A stretch of DNA of 64,000 nucleotides from contig JBHYDC010000006.1 in assembly GCA_051861205.1 (NCBI GenBank), positions 62,001-126,000 on the forward strand, read 5' to 3'. Below are positions 10,780 to 18,591 of this stretch, in pieces; within the stretch, counting starts at the first letter, position 1; each line of letters starts with the position of its first letter. The position numbers and the translations under genes are program-made. Source of the DNA: JBHYDC01 sp051861205. GTDB lineage: Bacteria; Pseudomonadota; Alphaproteobacteria; Rhizobiales; Pleomorphomonadaceae. The notes below the pieces were generated by a model. The model saw only the letters and a program-made list of their open reading frames with translations. It was not told the origin of the DNA and searched no databases.

Positions 10780-12246
10780 TTGGGAGACCAGATCGTCGCT
10801 CCGGCGGCACCCGCCGGTGGCCATTCGCTATCGTGGCATAGTGCCCAAACGGTCAAGCTCGCCGCGCCAATCATCATTTCGCGGCTCGGCCTCATGGCGC
10901 TTTTCACCGTAGATACGATGATGGCCGGGCAGGTCGATGCCTTGCAGCTTGCCGGCCTCGCGCTCGGCACGTCTCCCCTGCTCACGCTCATGCTAGTCAG
11001 CCTCGGCGCGATGCAGGCAACGGTGGTGCTCACGGCCCAGGCCGTCGGGCGCGGCGATGACCGCGTGGTGGGAGACGTGCTGCGCGCCGGCTTCATCAAC
11101 GCCCTCATCCTCGGCACGCTGATCGGCCTGATCACGCTCGCCGCCCGGCCGTTTTTTCTCGCCATAGGTCAAGATCCCGCCGTTACCGAAGTCGCCACGG
11201 AGGTCGCCTATGCCTTTGCCTGGGGCATGCCGGGCCAACTCCTCTTCATCGTCGCCAACCTCGTTCTGGAAGCCACGAACCGGCCGCGCGTCGGCATGGT
11301 GATCATGCTGGTCGCCAATATCGCGAACATCGCGCTCGACGGTATCTTCGTGTTCGGCTGGGGCGGTTTGGTCGAAACCGGCGGCGCCGCCACGGCCATG
11401 GCCACCTCGTCGGTCGTGCGCTGGGGCATCTTCCTCGTCGCCCTCGGCGTGCTCGTTCACCGCGCCCGCCAGGACGGCGACCGCCACCGCGTCATCGCCA
11501 CGCTCCGCGATTGGGTCCGGTCGGCCGTCACGCTCGGCGGCCACGACGGCCGCACCATCCGGCGCATCGGCTTGCCGATGGGGCTCGGCCAAGGCGTCGA
11601 AAGCGCGGCCTTCGCCACGGTTCTCTTCTTCGCCGGCCTGCTTGGCACCGCCGTTCTGGCCGCGCATCAGTCCACCCTCACGGTCATGGGGATCGTTTAC
11701 ATGAATGCGGTCGGCATCGGCGGCGCCGCCTCCATCCGCGTCGGTCAGGCCGCCGGCATGCGCTCGGGCCCCGATCTGATCCGCGCCGGTTGGAGCGCCA
11801 TCAGCATCGGCGGCATCGTTTCCGGGCTCTGCGGCCTTGTCATGATCGCCTTTTCCGCCCCGATCGCCCATTTCATCGTCGACGACCCGGCCGCTGCCGC
11901 CATCGCGACCACCACGATTTGGTTCTGCGGCTTCCTCGTCGCCTTCGATGCCATGATGGGCGTTGCCATGGGGGCCTTGCGCGGCCTCGGCGACGTCTGG
12001 CAGCCGCTCTGGCTGCAATCGGCGGCTTTCTGGTTCGTCAGCGTGCCCGTGGCTTATGGTCTCGGCATCTGGCTCGACTACGGGGCCGTGGGCCTGTTCT
12101 GGGGCATCGCCGCTGGCATTGCGGCCTCGCTAGGGCTTCTTTTGCCCCGATTTCACTCGGTTTCGCAGGCAAAAGCCGCCCATTGGCGGGAAGCCCCCGA
12201 TTCTGCCTTATTTCACGCGGACAAGCCCAGAACCGGTGTAGAATGA
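10780..12246 (+). CDS. MATE family multidrug/toxin efflux transporter
   Basis: A 488-residue integral membrane protein with about twelve hydrophobic segments in two repeated halves, as in MATE (DinF/NorM-type) cation-coupled exporters. The N-terminal half begins APIIISRLGLMALFTVDTMMAG, a typical MATE helix 1-2 region. Translation appears to start at TTG 10780, preceded by AAAAGG at 10765-10770. It lies immediately upstream of chvI on the same strand with a 52-base gap. Substrate cannot be read from sequence. A second, distinct MATE gene is at 32.9-34.3 kb. Confidence 0.9.
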   Translation: MGDQIVAPAAPAGGHSLSWHSAQTVKLAAPIIISRLGLMALFTVDTMMAGQVDALQLAGLALGTSPLLTLMLVSLGAMQATVVLTAQAVGRGDDRVVGDVLRAGFINALILGTLIGLITLAARPFFLAIGQDPAVTEVATEVAYAFAWGMPGQLLFIVANLVLEATNRPRVGMVIMLVANIANIALDGIFVFGWGGLVETGGAATAMATSSVVRWGIFLVALGVLVHRARQDGDRHRVIATLRDWVRSAVTLGGHDGRTIRRIGLPMGLGQGVESAAFATVLFFAGLLGTAVLAAHQSTLTVMGIVYMNAVGIGGAASIRVGQAAGMRSGPDLIRAGWSAISIGGIVSGLCGLVMIAFSAPIAHFIVDDPAAAAIATTTIWFCGFLVAFDAMMGVAMGALRGLGDVWQPLWLQSAAFWFVSVPVAYGLGIWLDYGAVGLFWGIAAGIAASLGLLLPRFHSVSQAKAAHWREAPDSALFHADKPRTGVE

Positions 12247-12298
12247 CCGAAATGGCAAGGCTGGTCGTTCACAGGACCAAAGTTTTTCAGGAGACGGC

Positions 12299-13000
12299 AT
12301 GCCGACCATCGCCCTCGTCGACGACGATCGTAACATCTTAACCTCCGTGTCCATCGCCCTTGAGGCCGAGGGCTACCGCGTCGAGACCTACACCGACGGT
12401 GCGTCCGCGCTCGACGGCCTTGCGTCTGCCTCGCCGGATCTTGCCATCCTCGACATTAAGATGCCCCGCATGGACGGCATGGAACTGCTCCGGCGCCTGC
12501 GCCAGAAGAGCGACATGCCCGTCATCTTCCTGACCTCCAAGGACGACGAGATCGACGAGTTGTTCGGCCTCAAGATGGGCGCCGACGATTTCATCCGCAA
12601 ACCCTTCTCCCAGCGCCTGCTGGTCGAGCGGGTCAAGGCCGTCCTGCGCCGTGCTGCTCCGCGCGACGCTTCGGCGCCCAAGGCCACGGATGCGGCAAAA
12701 ACGATCGAGCGTGGCCCGTTGATGATGGACCAGGAGCGCCATACCTGCACCTGGAACGGCCAGAACGTCACGCTCACCGTCACGGAATTCCTCATCCTCT
12801 TTGCGCTCGCTCAGCGTCCCGGCGTGGTCAAGAGCCGCAACGCGCTGATGGATGCCGCCTACGACGATCAGGTCTATGTGGACGATCGCACGATCGATAG
12901 CCATATCAAGCGCCTGCGCAAGAAATTCAAAGCCATCGACGACGACTTCGACATGATCGAGACGCTCTACGGCGTCGGCTATCGCTTCAAGGAGATGTGA
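12299..13000 (+). CDS. chvI: ChvI-type OmpR-family response regulator
   Basis: DNA-binding regulator of 233 residues. Receiver domain 1-120 has the acidic pair D8-D10, phosphoacceptor D52 (LAILDIKMP), and the conserved Lys in FIRKPF. The C-terminal winged-helix domain includes TVTEFLILFALAQRPGVVKSR and DDRTIDSHIKRLRKKF. AGGAG ends 5 bases before the ATG. It is followed by its cognate histidine kinase. In rhizobia and Brucella this pair (ChvI/ExoR-ExoS/BvrR) controls envelope, acid response and host-interaction genes. I infer the same class of role here from order and similarity. Confidence 0.93.
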   Translation: MPTIALVDDDRNILTSVSIALEAEGYRVETYTDGASALDGLASASPDLAILDIKMPRMDGMELLRRLRQKSDMPVIFLTSKDDEIDELFGLKMGADDFIRKPFSQRLLVERVKAVLRRAAPRDASAPKATDAAKTIERGPLMMDQERHTCTWNGQNVTLTVTEFLILFALAQRPGVVKSRNALMDAAYDDQVYVDDRTIDSHIKRLRKKFKAIDDDFDMIETLYGVGYRFKEM

Positions 13001-13034
13001 GGGCAGGGGCTCCACCCCCGTCCTCTCCCGGCTC

Positions 13035-14798
13035 ATGACAACCGAAACCTCCGTGCGATCGGGTGCTGACCGCAAGCGGCCTTCCAGCCGCTGGCGCGTT
13101 TGGCGCGTGGTTTTCGCGCGGCTTGGGCGCACGCTGGGCGGCACCGTCTTCACCAGCCTCACCCGGCGCATTCTCGTCTTGAACCTTGCCGGTCTCATCG
13201 CGCTTGTTTCGGGCATTCTCTATCTCAACCAGTTCCGCGCCGGCCTCATCGACGCACGCGTCGAAAGCCTGCTCACGCAAGGCGAGATCATCGCCGCCGC
13301 CATCGCCGCCTCGGCCACTGTCGAGACCAACGCGATCACCATCGACCCGGAAAAGCTGCTCCAACTTCAGGCCGGCGAAAGCGCCTCGCAACTTGATGAA
13401 ATCGACGCGCTGGATTTTCCCATCAACCCTGAGCGTGTCGCCCCCATCCTCCGCCGCCTCATCTCGCCCACGCGAACCCGCGCCCGGATCTACGACCGTG
13501 AGGGTCTCCTGATCCTCGATTCGCGCTTTCTCTATTCGCGCGGCCAGATCCTCCGCTTCGACCTACCGCCCCCCGAACCCGAAGAACCGTCGCTGGCGGA
13601 GCGCGCCTGGGAACAGCTCAAATACTGGAGCCGGCGAACCGATCTGGCCGTCTACCAAGAGCTTGGCGGCGGCAACGGGCGGCAGTACCCTGAAGTCGCA
13701 ACCGCGCTCGACGGCGCGCCCGGCACCGTCGTCCGCGTCAACGATCGCGGCGAGATGATCGTCTCGGTCGCCGTGCCGATCCAGCGTTACCGCGTCGTCG
13801 TCGGCAGCCTTCTGCTCTCCACGCAAGGCGGCGATATCGACGCCATCGTCGCCAACGAGCGCATGGGCATCATCCGCACCTTCCTCGTCGCCGCCGCCGT
13901 CACGGCCGTGCTCTCGATCCTGCTTGCCGGCACGATCGCTGCCCCCTTGCGCCGCCTCGCCGCCGCCGCCGACAGGGTGAGGCGCGGCGTGAAGCAGCGC
14001 GAGGAGATCCCCGCCTTTGAACGGCAGGACGAAATCGGCCATCTCGCCCGTTCTTTCCGCGACATGACGAACGCGCTCTATAGCCGCATGGACGCGATCG
14101 AAAGCTTCGCCGCCGACGTCTCGCACGAGTTGAAGAACCCGCTAACGTCGCTCCGCAGCGCCGTCGAAACCCTCCCGCTCGCCAAATCCGACCAGAGCCG
14201 CGGCCGGCTTCTCGAAATCATCCAGCACGACGTCCGCCGCCTCGATCGGCTGATTACCGACATTTCCGACGCATCCCGCCTCGACGCAGAGTTGGCCCGC
14301 GAGGATGCCGAGCCGGTGGACCTCGGCAAACTCCTGTCCAGCGTCGTCGCCTTCACGCGGGACGCCGGGCGCCAATCCGTTCGGGTCGATCTCACCCTGA
14401 AAGGCGCGGAAAAGGGCGGCCTCGTCGTGCTCGGCCACGACAGCCGCCTCGGTCAGGTCTTCCACAACCTCATCGACAACGCCCGCTCCTTCTCGCCGGC
14501 AGACGGGGTCGTGCGGGTCGCCGCCACCCGCACGCCCGGCCGCATCGACATTACGATCGACGACGACGGCCCCGGCATCCGCGCCGAGCAGATCGAGCGC
14601 ATTTTCGAGCGCTTCTACACCGACCGCCCGGAAAGCGAAGGCTTCGGCAATAACTCCGGCCTCGGCCTGTCGATTTCCCGCCAGATCATCGAGGCGCATC
14701 GCGGCACCATCACCGCCATGAACCGCCAGGACGACAAGGCCGACCCCGACCGCATAACCGGCGCACGCTTCGTCGTCACGCTCCCGGCCGAAGCATGA
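13035..14798 (+). CDS. chvG: ChvG-type sensor histidine kinase
   Basis: Inner-membrane histidine kinase of 587 residues. A basic cytoplasmic N-terminus is followed by a membrane helix (about 45-67), a periplasmic sensing domain to about 275, a second membrane helix (about 278-300), HAMP, HisKA with H364 in SHELKNPLTSLRS, and a HATPase domain with FHNLIDNA, DDGPGI and NSGLGLSISRQI. It is the partner of ChvI, 34 bases upstream. The stop overlaps the hprK start (ATGA), coupling the sensor to the PTS branch as in other Hyphomicrobiales. In that group the periplasmic inhibitor ExoR can bind this kinase; no exoR gene is in the window. Confidence 0.94.
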   Translation: MTTETSVRSGADRKRPSSRWRVWRVVFARLGRTLGGTVFTSLTRRILVLNLAGLIALVSGILYLNQFRAGLIDARVESLLTQGEIIAAAIAASATVETNAITIDPEKLLQLQAGESASQLDEIDALDFPINPERVAPILRRLISPTRTRARIYDREGLLILDSRFLYSRGQILRFDLPPPEPEEPSLAERAWEQLKYWSRRTDLAVYQELGGGNGRQYPEVATALDGAPGTVVRVNDRGEMIVSVAVPIQRYRVVVGSLLLSTQGGDIDAIVANERMGIIRTFLVAAAVTAVLSILLAGTIAAPLRRLAAAADRVRRGVKQREEIPAFERQDEIGHLARSFRDMTNALYSRMDAIESFAADVSHELKNPLTSLRSAVETLPLAKSDQSRGRLLEIIQHDVRRLDRLITDISDASRLDAELAREDAEPVDLGKLLSSVVAFTRDAGRQSVRVDLTLKGAEKGGLVVLGHDSRLGQVFHNLIDNARSFSPADGVVRVAATRTPGRIDITIDDDGPGIRAEQIERIFERFYTDRPESEGFGNNSGLGLSISRQIIEAHRGTITAMNRQDDKADPDRITGARFVVTLPAEA

Positions 14799-15265
14799 CG
14801 CCCCCGGCCATTCCCACGGTCCACGCCACCGCACTCCTGATCGGCGCAGTCGGCATCCTCATCCGCGGCCCATCCGGCTCCGGCAAAAGCGCGCTGGCGC
14901 TCGATCTTGTCTCGCGCGCCGGCATGCGCGGCGAGTTCGCCGCCTGGATCGCCGACGATCAGGTCGTGCTGGAAGCCCTGAACGGGCGCCTCATCGCGCG
15001 ACGCCCCCCCGCCATCGCCGGCCTTGCGGAACTCCGCGGCCTTGGAATCGTTGCCGTTGATCACGAACCGGCCGCCGTGATCCGCCTCGTCGTCGACCTC
15101 ATCGATCCCTCTGATTTGGAACGCATGCCGCAGCCGGATAGCCTCAAGACAGAAATATGCAAAGTTTCAGTGGTCCGGCAGCCGGTCCCCGTTCGTAACA
15201 ACCTAATCGCGAGTTCTCTCGTGGAACACGCGGTATGGGGCGTTGTTCATGGTGCACTGCGGTGA
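14795..15265 (+). CDS. hprK: HPr kinase/phosphorylase, short alphaproteobacterial form
   Basis: A 156-residue protein equal to the catalytic C-terminal domain of HprK; the N-terminal domain of Firmicute enzymes is absent, as is normal in alphaproteobacteria. The P-loop GPSGSGKS is at residues 25-32. It is expected to phosphorylate and dephosphorylate HPr on the regulatory serine, here Ser53 of the HPr two genes downstream. The signature loop region after residue 100 is less clear to me. Translation is coupled to chvG by ATGA. Confidence 0.9.
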   Translation: MTPPAIPTVHATALLIGAVGILIRGPSGSGKSALALDLVSRAGMRGEFAAWIADDQVVLEALNGRLIARRPPAIAGLAELRGLGIVAVDHEPAAVIRLVVDLIDPSDLERMPQPDSLKTEICKVSVVRQPVPVRNNLIASSLVEHAVWGVVHGALR

Positions 15266-15388
15266 AGCCAGTGAAATGTCTCTTGCACTCCTGCCCGGTC
15301 TGGTGAAGATGGACCTCCGTTTCGGGCGGCCGCTCAAACGGCAAACTCGCATGTCGCGGGTCCGATGGCTTGGGGGACGATTGTCGGA

Positions 15389-15790
15389 ATGATCGGCCTG
15401 GTTCTCGTGACCCACGGGCGTCTAGCGGACGAGTTCCGCTCCGCGCTTGAACATGTCGTGGGTCCGCAGTCCAACCTTGAGACTATTTGCATCGGTCCAG
15501 ACGACGATATGGAGCGGCGCCGCCGCGACATCATCGCCGCTGTCGACCGTGTGAACGAGGGCCAGGGTGTCGTCCTGCTCACCGATATGTTCGGCGGCAC
15601 ACCGTCCAACCTCGCCATTTCCGTTATGGAACACGGCGACGTTGAGGTGATTGCCGGCGTCAACCTGCCCATGCTCGTGAAGCTTGCCAGCGTCAGGGCC
15701 GACAAGCCGCTCTCAGTCGCGGTTACAGACGCGCGCGACGCCGGACGAAAATACATCAGCGTCGCCAGCCAGGTTCTAACCGGACAATGA
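15389..15790 (+). CDS. PTS EIIA component, mannose family (regulatory)
   Basis: A 133-residue cytoplasmic EIIA-Man domain. H9 in LVTHGRLA is the predicted phosphorylation site; LLTDMFGGTPSNLA is the family's conserved segment. No IIB, IIC or IID transporter genes adjoin, so a regulatory rather than transport role is likely, as for the orphan EIIA-Man of rhizobia. I chose ATG 15389 because homologues begin MIGLVLVTHG; an in-frame ATG at 15365 would add eight residues. The stop overlaps the HPr start (ATGA). Confidence 0.9.
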   Translation: MIGLVLVTHGRLADEFRSALEHVVGPQSNLETICIGPDDDMERRRRDIIAAVDRVNEGQGVVLLTDMFGGTPSNLAISVMEHGDVEVIAGVNLPMLVKLASVRADKPLSVAVTDARDAGRKYISVASQVLTGQ

Positions 15791-16077
15791 CCGAAACCGC
15801 CACCGCAGTCACGGCACGCGACCTGCCGATCTGCAACCGCAAGGGCCTGCACGCCCGTGCGTCGGCGAAATTCGTTCAATGTGTCGAGCGATTCGACGCC
15901 GAAGTCACTGTTACCAAAGACGGTCAAAGCGTCTCCGGCACCTCCATCATGGGCCTTATGATGTTGGCCGCCGGCATAGGCTCGTCGATCCGCGTCACCA
16001 CCAGCGGAAACGAAGCCGCCGCCGCGATGGAAGCCATCGCCAATCTCGTCGCCAACCGCTTCGGCGAAGACGAGTAA
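15787..16077 (+). CDS. ptsH: HPr phosphocarrier protein
   Basis: A 96-residue HPr. The catalytic histidine is H22 in NRKGLHARASAKF, phosphorylated by Enzyme I. The regulatory serine is S53 in SGTSIMGLMML, the HprK target. It closes the chvI-chvG-hprK-EIIA-HPr unit; a PtsP/EI gene is not in the window. The arrangement suggests phosphotransfer to EIIA-Man and modulation through HprK, linking carbon or nitrogen status with ChvG/ChvI. Confidence 0.93.
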   Translation: MTETATAVTARDLPICNRKGLHARASAKFVQCVERFDAEVTVTKDGQSVSGTSIMGLMMLAAGIGSSIRVTTSGNEAAAAMEAIANLVANRFGEDE

Positions 16078-16090
16078 CCGGGGCCCTTAT

Positions 16091-16137
16091 AGCATTTCCT
16101 TGTCCGTCAACCGGGTCCCACTTGACGGGGAAATGCT
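16091..16137. repeat. Imperfect palindromic element between convergent HPr and mutL
   Basis: AGCATTTCC (16091-16099) pairs with GGAAATGCT (16129-16137), and CCGTCAA (16104-16110) with TTGACGG (16122-16128). A four-base bulge (16100-16103) interrupts the 5' arm, and the loop is 11 bases. It abuts the mutL stop exactly. It resembles the dispersed palindromic repeats found between genes in many Hyphomicrobiales and may act as a two-way terminator for the converging genes. No second copy is apparent in this window. Confidence 0.75.
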
Positions 16138-17964
16138 TTAGCGCCGTCCGAACAGCCGCTCGATATCCCCGAGTTTCAGTTCAACGAAGGTCGGGCGCCC
16201 GTGGTTGCATTGCCCGGATGCGGGGGTCGCTTCCATTTCGCGCAGCAAGGCGTCCATCTCCTCCACCCGCAGCCGCCGCCCGGCCCGCACCGATCCATGG
16301 CACGCCATCGTTGCCGCCACATGGTCGAGCCGTTCTTTCAGCCGCGTCGCCTGATCCCATTCGGCAATATCTTCGGCGATATCCCGCACCAGCCCGCCGA
16401 CATCGGTTTTGCCAAGCAGTGCGGGAACCTCCCGGATCGCCACCGCCCCCGGCCCGAACCCTTCGATCACCAGACCAAGCTCGGCCAACTCGTCCGCCCG
16501 CTCCAAAAGCCGCCCGGCGTCTTCTTCCGGCAGATCCACGATTTCCGGAATGAGCAGCAACTGCGTCGCCACGCCGGCCGCCATCTCCGCTTTCAAGCGC
16601 TCGTAAACCAGCCGCTCATGCGCCGCATGCTGGTCAACGATCACAAGGCCGTCCGCCGTCTGCGAGACGATATAGGTCTCATGGATCTGCGCGCGCGGCG
16701 CCCCGAGCGGACGCCCAACGCGCTCCAGAGCCGGCTCCGCCACGCCCGCCCGCGCATCGGCCGAAACCGCATCGGCAAACGCCTCGAAGGCCGCCTGCGC
16801 CGTCTCGCCAAACCCTGAAACGCCGGGCGATTCCGGCTCCATCGGCCGTTCTGGGGCTGTCCGCCAGTCGAACGCCGCCGGTCTTGCCTCGCCCGAATAG
16901 CGCTGCCCGCCGCGCCCCGACGCCGCGACAAGTGCCTCCAGCGTCGCCGCTCCATGGGTGCTGGATGCCCGGTGCCCGGCGCCCGCATGGGCCTGCCGCA
17001 GCGCGCCCACCACCAGCCCGCGCACCAGCCCCGGATCGCGGAAGCGCACATCCGCCTTGGTCGGATGCACGTTCACGTCCACCTCATGCGGATCGAGGTC
17101 CACGAACAGCGCCACCGCCGGATGCCGGTCCCGCGCCATCACGTCGGCATATCCGGCCCGCACCGCCCCCAGCAGCAGCTTGTCGCGCACCGGGCGCCCG
17201 TTCACGAACACGAATTGCGACAGTCCGTTCGCCTTCTGAAACGTGCCAAGCCCGATCAACCCCGACAGCCGCACGCCCTCGCGCTCCGCGTCGATCACGA
17301 GCGAATTCTCCACGAAGTCGCGCCCCATGACTTGCGCGATCCGGCTTTTGGTGTCGTCCGGCCGCACGGCAGGCAGATCCAGCGGCGACCGGTCGGAGCC
17401 TCCAAGCTGAAATCGGATATCGGGATGCGCCAAGGCCAGCCGCTTCACGATTTCCGTCACCGCGCCCGCCTCGGCCCGATCGGTTTTGAGGAATTTCAGC
17501 CGCGCCGGCGTCGCGAAGAAGAGGTTGCGCACCTCGATCCGCGTTCCCGCCGTCAGCCCCACCGGACGCGTATCACCCTTGTCGCCGCCCGACACCGTGA
17601 GGCCCCAGGCGTGCGGCTCGCTGGCATGGCGGGTCTCGATGAGAAGTTCGGCGACCGACCCGATCGAGGGCAAAGCCTCGCCCCGGAACCCCAGCGTCCT
17701 GATGTCGAGAAGGTCGTCTTCCATCAGCTTGGACGTGCAGTGCCGCTCCACCGCCAGCACCAAATCGCCCCGCGTCATCCCCGCGCCGTCGTCCGCCACG
17801 CGGATCAGCGTCTTGCCGCCGCCCGCCGTGGTAATTTCCACCCGGCGCGCGCCTGCATCGATCGCGTTTTCGACAAGCTCTTTCACCACGCTCGCCGGCC
17901 GCTCGATGACCTCGCCGGCTGCGATTCGATTGACGGTGGTGGCGGAAAGTTGGCGAACGGACAT
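16138..17964 (-). CDS. mutL: DNA mismatch repair protein MutL (endonuclease-type)
   Basis: A 608-residue GHKL ATPase of mismatch repair. N-terminal motifs: IAAGEVIERPASVVKELVENAIDAG, VADDGAGM and TLGFRGEALPSI; VNVHPTKADVRF follows. The central linker (about 340-410) is variable. The C-terminal domain carries DQHAAHERLVYE, matching the DQHA-x2-E-x4-E endonuclease motif, plus ACHGSVRAG and CNHGRP, so this MutL should nick DNA itself, as in organisms without MutH. Start ATG 17964 aligns with homologues (MSVRQLSA); an ATG six codons earlier is possible. Confidence 0.96.
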   Translation of the reverse strand: MSVRQLSATTVNRIAAGEVIERPASVVKELVENAIDAGARRVEITTAGGGKTLIRVADDGAGMTRGDLVLAVERHCTSKLMEDDLLDIRTLGFRGEALPSIGSVAELLIETRHASEPHAWGLTVSGGDKGDTRPVGLTAGTRIEVRNLFFATPARLKFLKTDRAEAGAVTEIVKRLALAHPDIRFQLGGSDRSPLDLPAVRPDDTKSRIAQVMGRDFVENSLVIDAEREGVRLSGLIGLGTFQKANGLSQFVFVNGRPVRDKLLLGAVRAGYADVMARDRHPAVALFVDLDPHEVDVNVHPTKADVRFRDPGLVRGLVVGALRQAHAGAGHRASSTHGAATLEALVAASGRGGQRYSGEARPAAFDWRTAPERPMEPESPGVSGFGETAQAAFEAFADAVSADARAGVAEPALERVGRPLGAPRAQIHETYIVSQTADGLVIVDQHAAHERLVYERLKAEMAAGVATQLLLIPEIVDLPEEDAGRLLERADELAELGLVIEGFGPGAVAIREVPALLGKTDVGGLVRDIAEDIAEWDQATRLKERLDHVAATMACHGSVRAGRRLRVEEMDALLREMEATPASGQCNHGRPTFVELKLGDIERLFGRR

Positions 17965-18027
17965 GGCCGGACTATGCCGCATTCGAGTGGGCGGCGGTAG
18001 CTGCGGCGCGCCGAACCCGCACTGTCA

Positions 18028-18591
18028 TCAACGGTTGAACACGCCGAACATCACCTTGGTATCGCCATAGGCCCGCTCGTCCACCACGTCGAAACCGTCC
18101 GGCCACGTCACCGCCGCCTTGGCGCTTTCCTCGACCACGACCAGCGCGCCCGCCTCCAGCCAGCCGCCACCGGCCAGCGCCGTCAGCGCACGGTCGGCGA
18201 GCCCTTTGCCGTAAGGCGGGTCCAAGAAGGCCAGCGTATAGGCCTCCGCCGGGCCGATCGACCCCATGGTCGTGGCGTCCCGCCGGAAGATCCGCGTGCT
18301 CCCCGTCAGCCCCAAGGCCTCCTGATTGCGCCGCAAGATCCCGCGCGCCTCGGCGTTCTCCTCGACGAACAGGCAAGACTTCGCTCCCCGGCTCATCGCC
18401 TCGAAGCCAAGCGCGCCCGTGCCCGCGAACAGATCGATCACCCGCGCGTCCTCAAGCACCCGGTCGAAACCGTGCTCCAGGATATTGAAAACGCTCTCCC
18501 GCAGCCGGTCCGACGTCGGCCGGATCGTCAGCGTATCCGCTGCCGGTCCCACCAGCGCCGCGCCCCGGAACTTACCGCCGACGATCCGCAT
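18028..18591 (-). CDS. rsmD: 16S rRNA (guanine-966-N2)-methyltransferase
   Basis: SAM-dependent methyltransferase of 187 residues acting on the small ribosomal subunit. MRIVGGKFRG begins the protein, DLFAGTGALGFEAMSRGA (53-70) is the SAM-binding motif, and DPPY (124-127) is the catalytic motif. The frame remains open upstream through the rluB tail region, but the family start is clearly the ATG at 18591. That start overlaps the 3' end of rluB by 20 bases, so the two rRNA modification genes are coupled. Confidence 0.95.
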   Translation of the reverse strand: MRIVGGKFRGAALVGPAADTLTIRPTSDRLRESVFNILEHGFDRVLEDARVIDLFAGTGALGFEAMSRGAKSCLFVEENAEARGILRRNQEALGLTGSTRIFRRDATTMGSIGPAEAYTLAFLDPPYGKGLADRALTALAGGGWLEAGALVVVEESAKAAVTWPDGFDVVDERAYGDTKVMFGVFNR

